Assembly (NCBI GenBank): GCA_028291285.1
Contig: JAQGIJ010000067.1
Coordinates: 1-7,859, forward strand
Source: Phenylobacterium sp.
GTDB taxonomy: Bacteria; Pseudomonadota; Alphaproteobacteria; Caulobacterales; Caulobacteraceae
Length of the DNA stretch: 7,859 nt
Reading direction: 5' to 3'
The notes under the pieces: model-generated
The model's input: the letters and a program-made list of their open reading frames with translations, nothing else
Told to the model about the DNA's origin: nothing
Database searches by the model: none
Made by a program: the position numbers and the translations under genes
Shown: in pieces, positions 1-6,127 of the stretch
Layout of the letters: each line of letters opens with the position of its first letter
Position numbering within the stretch: the stretch's first letter is position 1

Positions 1-784
1 CGATCCGCTTTTCCATGATCTCATCCTCGTCGCACACGATGGTGCCCTGGCCCGGCGCGTCCCCGGGCTCCACGAAACTCGACAGCACCCGCAAAGGCAC
101 GTTCTGCGCCATGGCGAGCTCGACCGAGCGGGTCTGCAGCACCTTGGCCCCAAGCGAGGCCATCTCCAGCATCTCCTCGTAGGAGATCTTGGAGAGCTTG
201 CGGGCCTTGGACTCGATGCGCGGATCGGTGGTGTAGACCCCGTCCACGTCGGTGTAGATGTCGCAGCGCACGGCCTTCAGCGCCGCGGCCACCGCCACGG
301 CGCTGGTGTCGGAGCCGCCGCGGCCGAGGGTGGCGATGCGCCCGTCGCGGGTCACGCCCTGGAAGCCGGCGATCACCGCCACCTCGCCGCGGTCCATGGC
401 GGCGGCCAGCTTCTCGGGCGGGATCTCGTCGATGCGCGACTTGCCGTGCGCATCGTCGGCGATGATCGGGATCTGCCAGCCGAGCCACGACTTCGCCGGC
501 ACGCCCATGTTGCGCAGGGTCATGGCCAGCAGCCCCGCGGTCACCTGTTCGCCAGAGGCCACCACCACGTCGTACTCGTCGTCGCAGGCGGGCACGCCCT
601 GCGCCGCCGCGCCGGCCCCATCGGTCCAGGCGACCAGCTCATTGGTCTTGCCGGCCATGGCCGAGACCACGACCGCCACCTGGTGGCCGGCGTCGACCTC
701 GGCGCTCACCAGCCGCGCCACCCGTCGGATGCGCTCCAGGTCGGCCACCGAGGTGCCGCCGAATTTCATCACCAGCCGGGACAT
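1..784 (-). CDS. lysC: Aspartate kinase, N-terminal catalytic part (3' end beyond window)
   Basis: Aspartate kinase phosphorylates L-aspartate, the first step towards lysine, threonine, methionine and diaminopimelate, in the cytoplasm. The visible 261 residues start [21 protein letters not shown] at residues 7-12 is the kinase signature. GRGGSDTSA at 154-162 and [12 protein letters not shown] at 178-189 are the nucleotide- and substrate-binding segments of the amino-acid-kinase fold. The conserved [14 protein letters not shown] segment follows. The regulatory ACT domains expected after about residue 260 lie outside the window, so feedback type cannot be judged. ATG at 782-784 (complement) is chosen because it sits the usual few residues before KFGGTS. 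The Shine-Dalgarno match is weak. The gene is divergent from the antitoxin gene across a 137-bp spacer in which I see no lysine riboswitch. The gene is intact as far as it can be read, and the assignment is nearly certain. Confidence 0.97.
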   Translation of the reverse strand, partial: MSRLVMKFGGTSVADLERIRRVARLVSAEVDAGHQVAVVVSAMAGKTNELVAWTDGAGAAAQGVPACDDEYDVVVASGEQVTAGLLAMTLRNMGVPAKSWLGWQIPIIADDAHGKSRIDEIPPEKLAAAMDRGEVAVIAGFQGVTRDGRIATLGRGGSDTSAVAVAAALKAVRCDIYTDVDGVYTTDPRIESKARKLSKISYEEMLEMASLGAKVLQTRSVELAMAQNVPLRVLSSFVEPGDAPGQGTIVCDEDEIMEKRI

Positions 785-862
785 GCGGGGTCCAAGAAAC
801 TCTGCTGCTGTTCGAAAGGGTTGCGCCTTCTAGCGACGCCTCGACGGTTTCGCAAATGCCGG

Positions 863-872
863 CTTGCGCAAG
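863..872. promoter_or_regulatory. Perfect 10-bp palindrome, candidate operator of the toxin-antitoxin genes
   Basis: CTTGCGCAAG is perfectly self-complementary. It is flanked by related sequence: TTTCGCAAA at 848-856 on the left and TTGCGC at 875-880 on the right, giving three TTGCG-like elements within 33 bp. It lies about 50 bp before the antitoxin start and overlaps a possible -35 box. AbrB-type and other antitoxins commonly repress their own operon through palindromes placed this way. Binding here is inferred. Confidence 0.45.
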
Positions 873-891
873 TGTTGCGCGGGTATATATC
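864..891 (+). promoter_or_regulatory. Possible sigma-70-type promoter for the toxin-antitoxin-ubiG block
   Basis: TTGCGC at 864-869 could be a -35 box and TATATC at 886-891 a -10 box, 16 bases apart. The TATATAT run at 884-890 is the only clearly AT-rich spot in the spacer, in otherwise GC-rich DNA. The antitoxin ATG lies about 30 bases further on. The -35 overlaps the 10-bp palindrome, as expected for an autorepressed promoter. Assignment rests on sequence match only. Confidence 0.4.
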
Positions 892-910
892 CATCCATCA
901 GTTACTCTGC

Positions 911-914
911 GGAG
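911..914 (+). promoter_or_regulatory. Ribosome binding site of the antitoxin gene
   Basis: GGAG lies 7 bases before ATG 922 and selects that start over the in-frame ATG at 856. The 856 start would place 22 extra codons across the promoter-like TATATAT segment. Confidence 0.6.
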
Positions 915-921
915 CCGCGCC

Positions 922-1431
922 ATGGCGGATCTCGACCCCGACAGCGCCAACATCCTCGCCAGCAAGCTTTCGATCTCCGACAAGATCCGGCGGCTCGCGT
1001 CGCTCGGCCATTCGCGCAGCCGGATCGCCGACCTGGTCGGCCGCAGCTATCAGCAGGTGCGTCAGGTGTTGGTGGAGGACGAACGCCGGGCGCGACGTGG
1101 AACGAGCGTCGGACCGGCCGAGCCGCTCGCGCCGGCGTCTGGCGTGGCCGAATCGCAGCAGGTGTTCGGCGAGGTCGTGCGCCTGCGCCTGGAATCAGAC
1201 GGCGTGTTGCGTCTTCCGCCCGAAGCTCTGCGAGTCCTGAACGTGGGGGCGAGCGGCGTCCTTATCGGCGAAGTGCGCGAGGAAGGCTTGATGATCTTCA
1301 CGCCGGCCGCGGCCTTGGAGAAGGCCCGGACCCTGTTTCGGCGCCTCAACATCGATCCCAGCCGGGATCTGGTCGAGGAACTGATCGCCGAGCGCCGTGC
1401 CGAGGCGGCGCGCGAAAGCCGCGATGACTAG
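922..1431 (+). CDS. Antitoxin with N-terminal helix-turn-helix and C-terminal AbrB/SpoVT-type domain
   Basis: This is the likely antitoxin of a VapBC-type toxin-antitoxin pair, 169 residues. Residues about 16-52 (LSISDKIRRLASLGHSRSRIADL and onward) look like a helix-turn-helix of the kind that recruits DNA by a short recognition helix (SYQQVRQVL). A polar, Pro/Ala-rich linker spans about 55-80. Residues about 84-128 match the swapped-hairpin AbrB/MazE pattern: VVRLRLESDGVLRLPPEALR, then a hydrophobic strand ending LMIFTP. The charged helical tail (133-169, with ELIAERRAEAAR) resembles the toxin-wrapping tails of VapB antitoxins. The stop overlaps the toxin start by 8 bp (ATGACTAG), implying translational coupling. 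Classical VapB proteins are about 70-90 residues; the longer two-domain form is, to my knowledge, also seen in Proteobacteria. Both DNA-binding assignments come from pattern recognition. The TA role also rests on the adjacent PIN gene. Confidence 0.85.
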   Translation: MADLDPDSANILASKLSISDKIRRLASLGHSRSRIADLVGRSYQQVRQVLVEDERRARRGTSVGPAEPLAPASGVAESQQVFGEVVRLRLESDGVLRLPPEALRVLNVGASGVLIGEVREEGLMIFTPAAALEKARTLFRRLNIDPSRDLVEELIAERRAEAARESRDD

Positions 1432-1807
1432 ATCGGTCCTCGACTCGTCCGCGGTCCTCGCCGTTCTGCACGAGGAGCCGGGTGCGTCGCGCGTGGCGCT
1501 GGCCATGTCCGACGCCGTCCTTTCCAGCGTGAACCTCGCAGAAATCGTCCAGCGGCTGGCGCGCTTCGGCGCGCCCGAGCAAGGCGTGCGCGCCATCCTG
1601 GCGAGTCTCAACTGCGAAGTGGCCGACTTCGACGCTGAGCAGGGCGTCGAGGCGGGGCTGCTGGAGCGCGCCACCCGCGCCCACGGCCTGTCCCTCGGCG
1701 ACCGTGCCTGTCTGGCGCTGGCCCGCGCACGCGGCCTGCCGGCGCTTACCGGCGATCGCGCCTGGGCGAGGGTGGACGTGGGCGTGGAAGTCGTGCTGAT
1801 ACGCTGA
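1424..1807 (+). CDS. PIN-domain ribonuclease toxin, VapC-like
   Basis: This is a 127-residue PIN-domain protein of normal VapC length. VapC toxins are metal-dependent endoribonucleases that cut tRNA or rRNA and are held inactive by their antitoxin. The four acidic positions of the fold can be placed: D7 in [12 protein letters not shown]40 in [11 protein letters not shown]93 in [10 protein letters not shown] and D111 in LTGDRAW. All appear intact, so the nuclease should be active. ATG 1424 is chosen because it starts directly at the first beta strand and overlaps the antitoxin stop. A GTG at 1397 in the same frame would only add a basic stretch encoded within the antitoxin gene. There is no good Shine-Dalgarno, so translation probably depends on ribosomes finishing the antitoxin. 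The stop is only 2 bp before ubiG. The RNA target cannot be read from the sequence. Confidence 0.9.
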   Translation: MTRSVLDSSAVLAVLHEEPGASRVALAMSDAVLSSVNLAEIVQRLARFGAPEQGVRAILASLNCEVADFDAEQGVEAGLLERATRAHGLSLGDRACLALARARGLPALTGDRAWARVDVGVEVVLIR

Positions 1808-1809
1808 GC

Positions 1810-2649
1810 ATGGGTCCGGCCGGCACATCCTCCATCGACCCCGCCGAGGTCGAGCGCTTCTCGCGAATCGCCGCGGAGTGGTGGGATCCCAAGGGCAAGT
1901 TCGCGCCGCTGCACAGGTTCAATCCGGTAAGGCTGGGCTTCATTCGGGAGCAGGCCCTGGCGCGCTTCGGCCGCGACCCGCTGGCGCGCCAGCCGTTCGA
2001 GGGCCTGCGGCTGCTGGACATCGGCTGCGGCGGCGGGCTGCTCTGCGAGCCGATGCGCCGGCTGGGCTTCAGCGTCACCGGCGTGGACGCCTCCGAGCGC
2101 AACATCGCCACCGCCGCGGCGCACGCCGCCGAGCAGGGGCTTATCATCGACTACCGGGTCTCCACGGCCGAGCAGTTGCTGGCGGCGGGCGAGGCGCCCT
2201 TCGACATCATCCTCAACATGGAGGTGATCGAGCACGTCGCCGATCCCGGCGAATACCTGCGCAGCTGCGCGCGCCTGCTGGCGCCCGGCGGGCTGATGGT
2301 GCTGGCGACGCTGAACCGGACGCTGAAGGCCCTGGCGCTCGCCAAGCTCGGCGCCGAATACGTGCTGCGCTGGCTGCCGGTCGGCACCCACGACTGGCGC
2401 AAGTTCCTCAAGCCCGAGGAGGTTCGCGGCTTCCTCACGGGCGAGCCGGTGGAGATCCAGGGCCCCTTCGGCGTCGCCTTCGAGCCGCTGAGCGGGCGCT
2501 GGAAGCGCTCCGCCGACGTCGACGTGAACTATATGATGACGGTGACGCGACCCGCGCCGTCCCCCGCCACCGCCGCCAAGCGTGCCCCCGCGGCCACGGC
2601 GCCGCAAAATCCGCCGCGCCGCAACACGCGCAGGCGAACCAAGGATTGA
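1810..2649 (+). CDS. ubiG: Ubiquinone biosynthesis O-methyltransferase
   Basis: UbiG carries out both O-methylations of ubiquinone synthesis (on the polyprenyl-dihydroxybenzene intermediate and on demethylubiquinol) with S-adenosylmethionine, probably at the inner membrane surface. The protein has 279 residues. The family's N-terminal block is present: [20 protein letters not shown] at 8-27 and [14 protein letters not shown] at 33-46. The SAM-binding glycine loop [11 protein letters not shown] is at 68-78, the acidic ribose-binding position at GVDAS 91-95, and [11 protein letters not shown] at 136-146. NYMMTVTRP near 238-246 closes the usual domain. A tail of about 33 residues, rich in Ala, Pro and Arg and ending [10 protein letters not shown], is additional. 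The ATG lies 2 bp after the vapC-like stop with a poor Shine-Dalgarno, so termination-reinitiation coupling is likely. No promoter fits in the gap, so transcription must come from the toxin-antitoxin promoter or from inside the upstream genes. Confidence 0.95.
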   Translation: MGPAGTSSIDPAEVERFSRIAAEWWDPKGKFAPLHRFNPVRLGFIREQALARFGRDPLARQPFEGLRLLDIGCGGGLLCEPMRRLGFSVTGVDASERNIATAAAHAAEQGLIIDYRVSTAEQLLAAGEAPFDIILNMEVIEHVADPGEYLRSCARLLAPGGLMVLATLNRTLKALALAKLGAEYVLRWLPVGTHDWRKFLKPEEVRGFLTGEPVEIQGPFGVAFEPLSGRWKRSADVDVNYMMTVTRPAPSPATAAKRAPAATAPQNPPRRNTRRRTKD

Positions 2650-2686
2650 AGAGCGCGTTTGCTCCCCCAAGGTGATTAGTGCGCTG

Positions 2687-2692
2687 AGGAGG
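2687..2692 (+). promoter_or_regulatory. Strong ribosome binding site that decides a GTG start
   Basis: AGGAGG is a full anti-16S match, 9 bases before GTG 2702. It is the only strong Shine-Dalgarno near the 5' end of the hydrolase gene. It favours the GTG over an in-frame ATG at 2735 and over longer in-frame starts that overlap ubiG. Confidence 0.7.
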
Positions 2693-2701
2693 TGTCTGGA
2701 C

Positions 2702-3655
2702 GTGCCGCGCAAACGGCCGAAAGGCGTTCTCGCCATGGGTTGGGCCTGCTTCGAGTGCGCCGCCACCGGCCGCACCGAGCACGCGCCGACCTCGGCCGAC
2801 TATCCGGACAGCATCCTTCGCCGCACCAGCTTCATAGCTGGCGGCGGCCACGGCTGGCGCATATCGGCGCTCGAGACCCCGCGCGACGCGCCCCCGCCCT
2901 GGAAGATCGTGGTGATCACCGGCGCGCCCTCCTGGGCGGAGTACTGGGCCGAGACCATGGCCGTGCTGCCCAAAGACCGCGAGATGATCGTCGTGGACCG
3001 GCCGGGCTACGCCGCCTCCGAGCCGCACCATCCGGTCACCGACATCCGCGTCCAGGCCGCAGCGCTCAGCCCGCTGCTGCAGGCCGCCCAGGGGCAGAAG
3101 ATCGTGCTGGTGGGCCAGTCCTATGGCGCGGCGATCGCCGCCGTCATGGCCGCCGAGAACCCCGGCAAGGTGGCGAGCCTGGTGCTGCTCTCGGGCTTCT
3201 TCGCCGAGGCCGGGCCGACGGCGCGGTGGCTGATCGACATGGGGGCGAAGGCGCTGAAGGTGATCCCGCGCGACCTGCGCCACGCCGTGGTCGAGGCCTC
3301 CGGCCAGCGGCCGCAGCTGGTGCACGCCCGGCGCGCCCTGATGCAGCTGAACGTGCCGATCCACATGATCCACGGCGAGAAGGACGACTTCGCCCCGATC
3401 GAGGTGGCCGAGCGGCTGGCGCGCGAGACCCCGACCCGCCGTCCTATCCGATTCCTGCGCACCGCCGGCGCGAACCACTTCCTCAACGACGGGCCGGCCG
3501 AGGAGCTGATCGCCGCGCTGGAATCCTGCATCCCGCCGAAGCGGAACTGGACCTTCCGGCTGCCCAAGCTGCCGAGCTTCGGCCTGCCGCGTCCCCGCGC
3601 GGCCGCCTTCCCGGCGAGCGCCCCCGCCGCCGCTCCGGCCCAGGCGCAGGCCTGA
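2702..3655 (+). CDS. Alpha/beta hydrolase, substrate unknown
   Basis: This is a 317-residue alpha/beta-fold hydrolase, probably cytoplasmic since no signal peptide or membrane segment is visible. IVVITGAPSWAEYWAE (69-84) is the strand and oxyanion-loop region. DRPGYAAS (99-106) is the typical DxPGxGxS-like segment. GQSYGAA (138-144) is the nucleophile elbow with Ser140. HGEKDDFAP (224-232) carries the acid, most likely Asp228, and GANHF (256-260) supplies His259. The triad is therefore complete and in the usual order. The first ~35 residues are basic and contain two cysteines (ACFEC); the last ~50 are Pro/Ala-rich and probably disordered. Starting at ATG 2735 would remove 11 residues. The gene lies 52 bp after ubiG on the same strand and may be co-transcribed with it. 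It converges on chrA with a 4-bp gap. Nothing in the sequence identifies the substrate; esterase, lipase or haloperoxidase-like hydrolase are all possible. Confidence 0.85.
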   Translation: MPRKRPKGVLAMGWACFECAATGRTEHAPTSADYPDSILRRTSFIAGGGHGWRISALETPRDAPPPWKIVVITGAPSWAEYWAETMAVLPKDREMIVVDRPGYAASEPHHPVTDIRVQAAALSPLLQAAQGQKIVLVGQSYGAAIAAVMAAENPGKVASLVLLSGFFAEAGPTARWLIDMGAKALKVIPRDLRHAVVEASGQRPQLVHARRALMQLNVPIHMIHGEKDDFAPIEVAERLARETPTRRPIRFLRTAGANHFLNDGPAEELIAALESCIPPKRNWTFRLPKLPSFGLPRPRAAAFPASAPAAAPAQAQA

Positions 3656-3659
3656 CGCT

Positions 3660-4865
3660 TCAGCGTGTGAGCAGCCCGGTCGCCGCGGCGAAGCCGATCA
3701 CCACCAGCCACGGCGGCAGCCGGGCGACCGCCAGGAAGACGTAGGCTGCGGCCACCAGCGCCCAGTCGTTCGGCCGGCGGACGGCGCTCGTCAGCATCGG
3801 ATCCCAGAGCGCGGCGGCGAGCAGGCCGACCACCACGGCGTTCAGCCCGGCCACGGCGCCGCGCGCTTCCGCCCGGTGCTTCAGCCGGTCCCAGAAGGGC
3901 AGGACGCCGGACACCAGCAGCAGGCTCGGCAGGAAGATCGCCACCACCGCCACCAGTCCGCCGATCCAGCCGCCGGGCGCCACGTCCTGGGCCGCGCCGA
4001 CGAAGCCCGCGAAGCTGAACAGCGGCCCCGGCAGGGCCTGGACCGCGCCGTAGCCGGTCAGGAAGGTGTCGCGGTCGAGCCAGCCGCGGCCGACCACCTC
4101 CGACTGCAGCAGCGGCAGGACCACGTGGCCGCCGCCGAACACCAGCGCGCCCGTGCGGTAGAAGACGCTGGCGAGGCCCAGCGTCGCGTCCCCGAGCGCC
4201 GCGGCGGCGAACGGCAGGAGTCCGAGGAGCAGGGCGAAGGTGGCCAGCGCGGCGAGCGGCGGCCAGAGCGCCTGCGGCTGCGGCTGCGCCAGGTCCGGGG
4301 TCTCCGGCGGGGGCTCGCGCAGCAGGCCGTAGCCGAGGGCGGCGCCGGCCGCCAACGCGAAGATCTGCGCCAGCGGCCCGCCGTGCGCCACCAGCAGGCC
4401 CGCCGCCGCGCCGATCGCCATCCCGGCGCGCACCGGGCCGCGGGCGAGCCGCTGGGCCATGGCGACCACGGCCTGCGCCACGATCGCAGCGGCGGCGATC
4501 TTCAACCCGTGCCGCCAGCCCGCGCCCCAGGCCTGGCTCAGCCAGGGCGCGACGTAAGCCAGCGCGATCATCGCCGCGGCGGCCGGCGCGGTGAAGCCCA
4601 GCCAGGCGGCGAGCAGGCCCAGCCCGCCGGCGCGCCGCAGGCCAATGGCCATGGCGAGCTGGCTGGAGGCGGGGCCGGGCAGGAAATGGGCCAGCGCCAG
4701 CAGGTCGGCGAAGGCGCCTTCGCTCACCCACCCCCGCCGCTCGACGAAGTCGCGCCGGAAATAGCCGAGGTGGGCGACCGGGCCGCCGAAGGCGGTGAGG
4801 CCCTGCCGCAGGAAGGCCGCGAACACGGCCGGCGCCTCGCTTGCTTTCGGCTGGACCTCGTCCAT
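3660..4865 (-). CDS. chrA: Chromate transporter, long-chain CHR family
   Basis: This is a 401-residue inner-membrane protein of the CHR superfamily, whose characterised members export chromate driven by the proton-motive force. It has the two-halved architecture of the long-chain form. The N-terminal half has FGGPVAHLGYFRRDF from residue 26 and FLPGPASSQ at 61-69. The C-terminal half repeats the pattern with VFGGGHVVLPLL at 242-253 and ALPGPLFSFAGF at 277-288. Long Ala/Leu/Gly runs form roughly ten to twelve membrane segments. A Pro/Gln-rich loop (about 184-203) joins the halves. ATG at 4863-4865 is chosen because MDEVQPKASE gives the usual short N-terminus, with a G-rich stretch just upstream; an earlier in-frame start adds only low-quality sequence. 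No chrB or other chr regulator is next to it. It is divergent from the alcohol dehydrogenase gene and convergent with the hydrolase gene. Family membership is clear; chromate as substrate is inferred. Confidence 0.93.
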   Translation of the reverse strand: MDEVQPKASEAPAVFAAFLRQGLTAFGGPVAHLGYFRRDFVERRGWVSEGAFADLLALAHFLPGPASSQLAMAIGLRRAGGLGLLAAWLGFTAPAAAAMIALAYVAPWLSQAWGAGWRHGLKIAAAAIVAQAVVAMAQRLARGPVRAGMAIGAAAGLLVAHGGPLAQIFALAAGAALGYGLLREPPPETPDLAQPQPQALWPPLAALATFALLLGLLPFAAAALGDATLGLASVFYRTGALVFGGGHVVLPLLQSEVVGRGWLDRDTFLTGYGAVQALPGPLFSFAGFVGAAQDVAPGGWIGGLVAVVAIFLPSLLLVSGVLPFWDRLKHRAEARGAVAGLNAVVVGLLAAALWDPMLTSAVRRPNDWALVAAAYVFLAVARLPPWLVVIGFAAATGLLTR

Positions 4866-4931
4866 CAGACCCCCGGGCCGCGCTGGACCTCTCATGCGGC
4901 AGGGCCGGGCGCCCTGTCGACTGTTTTCCGG

Positions 4932-4964
4932 CAAGCCGGGCCCGCCTGCGCGCCGCCGGGCTTG
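4932..4964. repeat. Imperfect inverted repeat in the chrA/alcohol dehydrogenase divergent spacer
   Basis: CAAGCCGGGC (4932-4941) and GCCGGGCTTG (4955-4964) are inverted copies matching at 9 of 10 positions around a 13-base spacer. The repeat lies between two divergent genes, where a regulator could bind. In DNA this GC-rich such repeats also arise by chance, so function is uncertain. Confidence 0.35.
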
Positions 4965-4989
4965 GCCTGGGGGCCGCTTGGGCGATATG
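4962..4989 (+). promoter_or_regulatory. Weak promoter candidate for the alcohol dehydrogenase gene
   Basis: TTGGCC (4962-4967) and GATATG (4984-4989) are spaced 16 bases apart and end about 50 bases before the ATG. The match is poor, but this is the best I could find in the divergent spacer. The -35 overlaps the right arm of the inverted repeat. Confidence 0.22.
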
Positions 4990-5029
4990 GGTGCGGCAAG
5001 CGTGCGCCGGCCATCCGCCCTGGCGCCTC

Positions 5030-5035
5030 AGGAGG
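5030..5035 (+). promoter_or_regulatory. Ribosome binding site of the alcohol dehydrogenase gene
   Basis: AGGAGG lies 6 bases before ATG 5042, an optimal Shine-Dalgarno. It fixes the start and rules out longer in-frame openings that run back across the divergent spacer into chrA. Confidence 0.75.
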
Positions 5036-5041
5036 ATCGCC

Positions 5042-6127
5042 ATGAAGGCCGCCGTGCTGCGCGAAGTGGGCAAGCCGCTTCAGATCGAGGACGTGCAGAT
5101 CGACAAGCCCGGGCCGCACGAGGTGCTGATCCGCACGGTAGCCGCGGGCGTCTGCCACTCCGACCTGCACTTCATCGAGGGCTCCTACCAGACCCCCCTG
5201 CCCACGGTGCTGGGCCACGAGAGCGCGGGCGTGGTCGAGGCGGTCGGCTCGGAGGTGCGCACGGTGAAGCCGGGCGACCACGTGATCACCTGCCTCAACG
5301 CCTACTGCGGCCATTGCGAGTTCTGCCTGACGGGCCACCTGAACCTCTGCGTCTCGGACGAGACCTCGCGGGACGCCCAGGAGGCGCCGCGCATGAGCCA
5401 GGCGGGCGGGCCGCTCCCGCAATACCTGAACCTCTCCTCCTTCGCCGAGCAGATCCTGACCCACGAGCACGCGGTGGTGGCGATCCGCAAGGACATGCCG
5501 CTGGACCGCGCGGCCCTGATCGGCTGCGCGGTGCTGACCGGCTTCGGCTCGGTGGTGCACACCGCCAGGATCAAGCCCGGCGAAAGCGTGGCGGTGATCG
5601 GCTGCGGCGGGGTGGGGCTCTCGACCATCAACGCGGCCCAGATCGCCGGCGCGGGCCGGATCATCGCCATCGACATGGCGCCCGGGAAGGAGAACCTCGC
5701 CAAGGCCTTCGGGGCCACCGACTTCATCTGCGCGGCCGACACCAATCCGGTGAAGGCGGTGCGCGAGCTGACCGGCGGCGGCGTGCACCACGCCCTGGAG
5801 TGCATCGGCCTCACCAAGACCGCCGAGCAGGCGTTCGGCATGGTGGGCCGCGGCGGCACGGCGACGATCGTCGGCATGATCCCGGTGGGCCAGTCGATCC
5901 AGATCCCCGGCGTCGCCCTGCTGGCCGAGAAGAAGCTGCAGGGCTCCTTCATGGGCTCCAACCGCTTCCCGGTCGACATGCCGAGGCTGGTGGACTTCTA
6001 CATGCAGGGCCGGCTGAAGCTGGACGAGCTGATCTCCAGGCGCATCAAGCTCGAGCAGGTGAACGACGCCTTTGCGGAGATGAAGACCGGCAACATCGCC
6101 CGCTCGGTGATCATGTTCGACGCCTAG
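5042..6127 (+). CDS. Zinc-dependent alcohol dehydrogenase (medium-chain dehydrogenase family)
   Basis: This is a cytoplasmic medium-chain dehydrogenase of 361 residues, expected to interconvert an alcohol and an aldehyde or ketone with NAD(H). Catalytic zinc ligands fit C38 (in AAGVCHSDLH), H59-E60 (VLGHES) and C162 (LIGCAVLTGFG). The structural zinc site is complete: C89, C92, C95 and C103. The Rossmann motif VIGCGGVGLS contains GxGxxG at 187-192, and D211 at the end of the next strand (IIAIDMAP) suggests NAD rather than NADP. The C-terminal block SNRFPVDMPRLVDFYMQG, with the ISRRIKLEQVNDAFAEM segment, is typical of the class III-like group. VCHSDLHFIEG and the C-terminal block differ from what I recall of glutathione-dependent formaldehyde dehydrogenase, so I do not assign that role. 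A strong Shine-Dalgarno supports the start. The stop TAG interlocks with that of the convergent methyltransferase gene. Substrate is unknown. Confidence 0.93.
   Translation: MKAAVLREVGKPLQIEDVQIDKPGPHEVLIRTVAAGVCHSDLHFIEGSYQTPLPTVLGHESAGVVEAVGSEVRTVKPGDHVITCLNAYCGHCEFCLTGHLNLCVSDETSRDAQEAPRMSQAGGPLPQYLNLSSFAEQILTHEHAVVAIRKDMPLDRAALIGCAVLTGFGSVVHTARIKPGESVAVIGCGGVGLSTINAAQIAGAGRIIAIDMAPGKENLAKAFGATDFICAADTNPVKAVRELTGGGVHHALECIGLTKTAEQAFGMVGRGGTATIVGMIPVGQSIQIPGVALLAEKKLQGSFMGSNRFPVDMPRLVDFYMQGRLKLDELISRRIKLEQVNDAFAEMKTGNIARSVIMFDA

Noticed and set aside
21..488. Second minus-strand frame inside lysC
   Set aside because: It is a frame shadow of the clearly recognisable aspartate kinase.
856..921. 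Longer antitoxin start at ATG 856
   Set aside because: It would translate through the TATATAT promoter-like segment. The 22 extra residues are not domain-like, and GGAG before 922 fits better.
785..921. Lysine riboswitch or attenuator before lysC
   Set aside because: The 137-bp spacer shows no multi-helix layout and no leader peptide with lysine codons.
1195..2775. Long minus-strand open frame (526 codons) across the antitoxin, toxin and ubiG genes
   Set aside because: It is antisense to three well-supported genes, rich in Arg/Gly/Ala without recognisable domains, and is the expected by-product of GC-rich codon usage.
3121..5073. Long minus-strand open frame (650 codons) antisense to the hydrolase and overlapping chrA
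   Set aside because: It runs in a different frame from chrA, shows Arg/Ala low complexity and has no motif.
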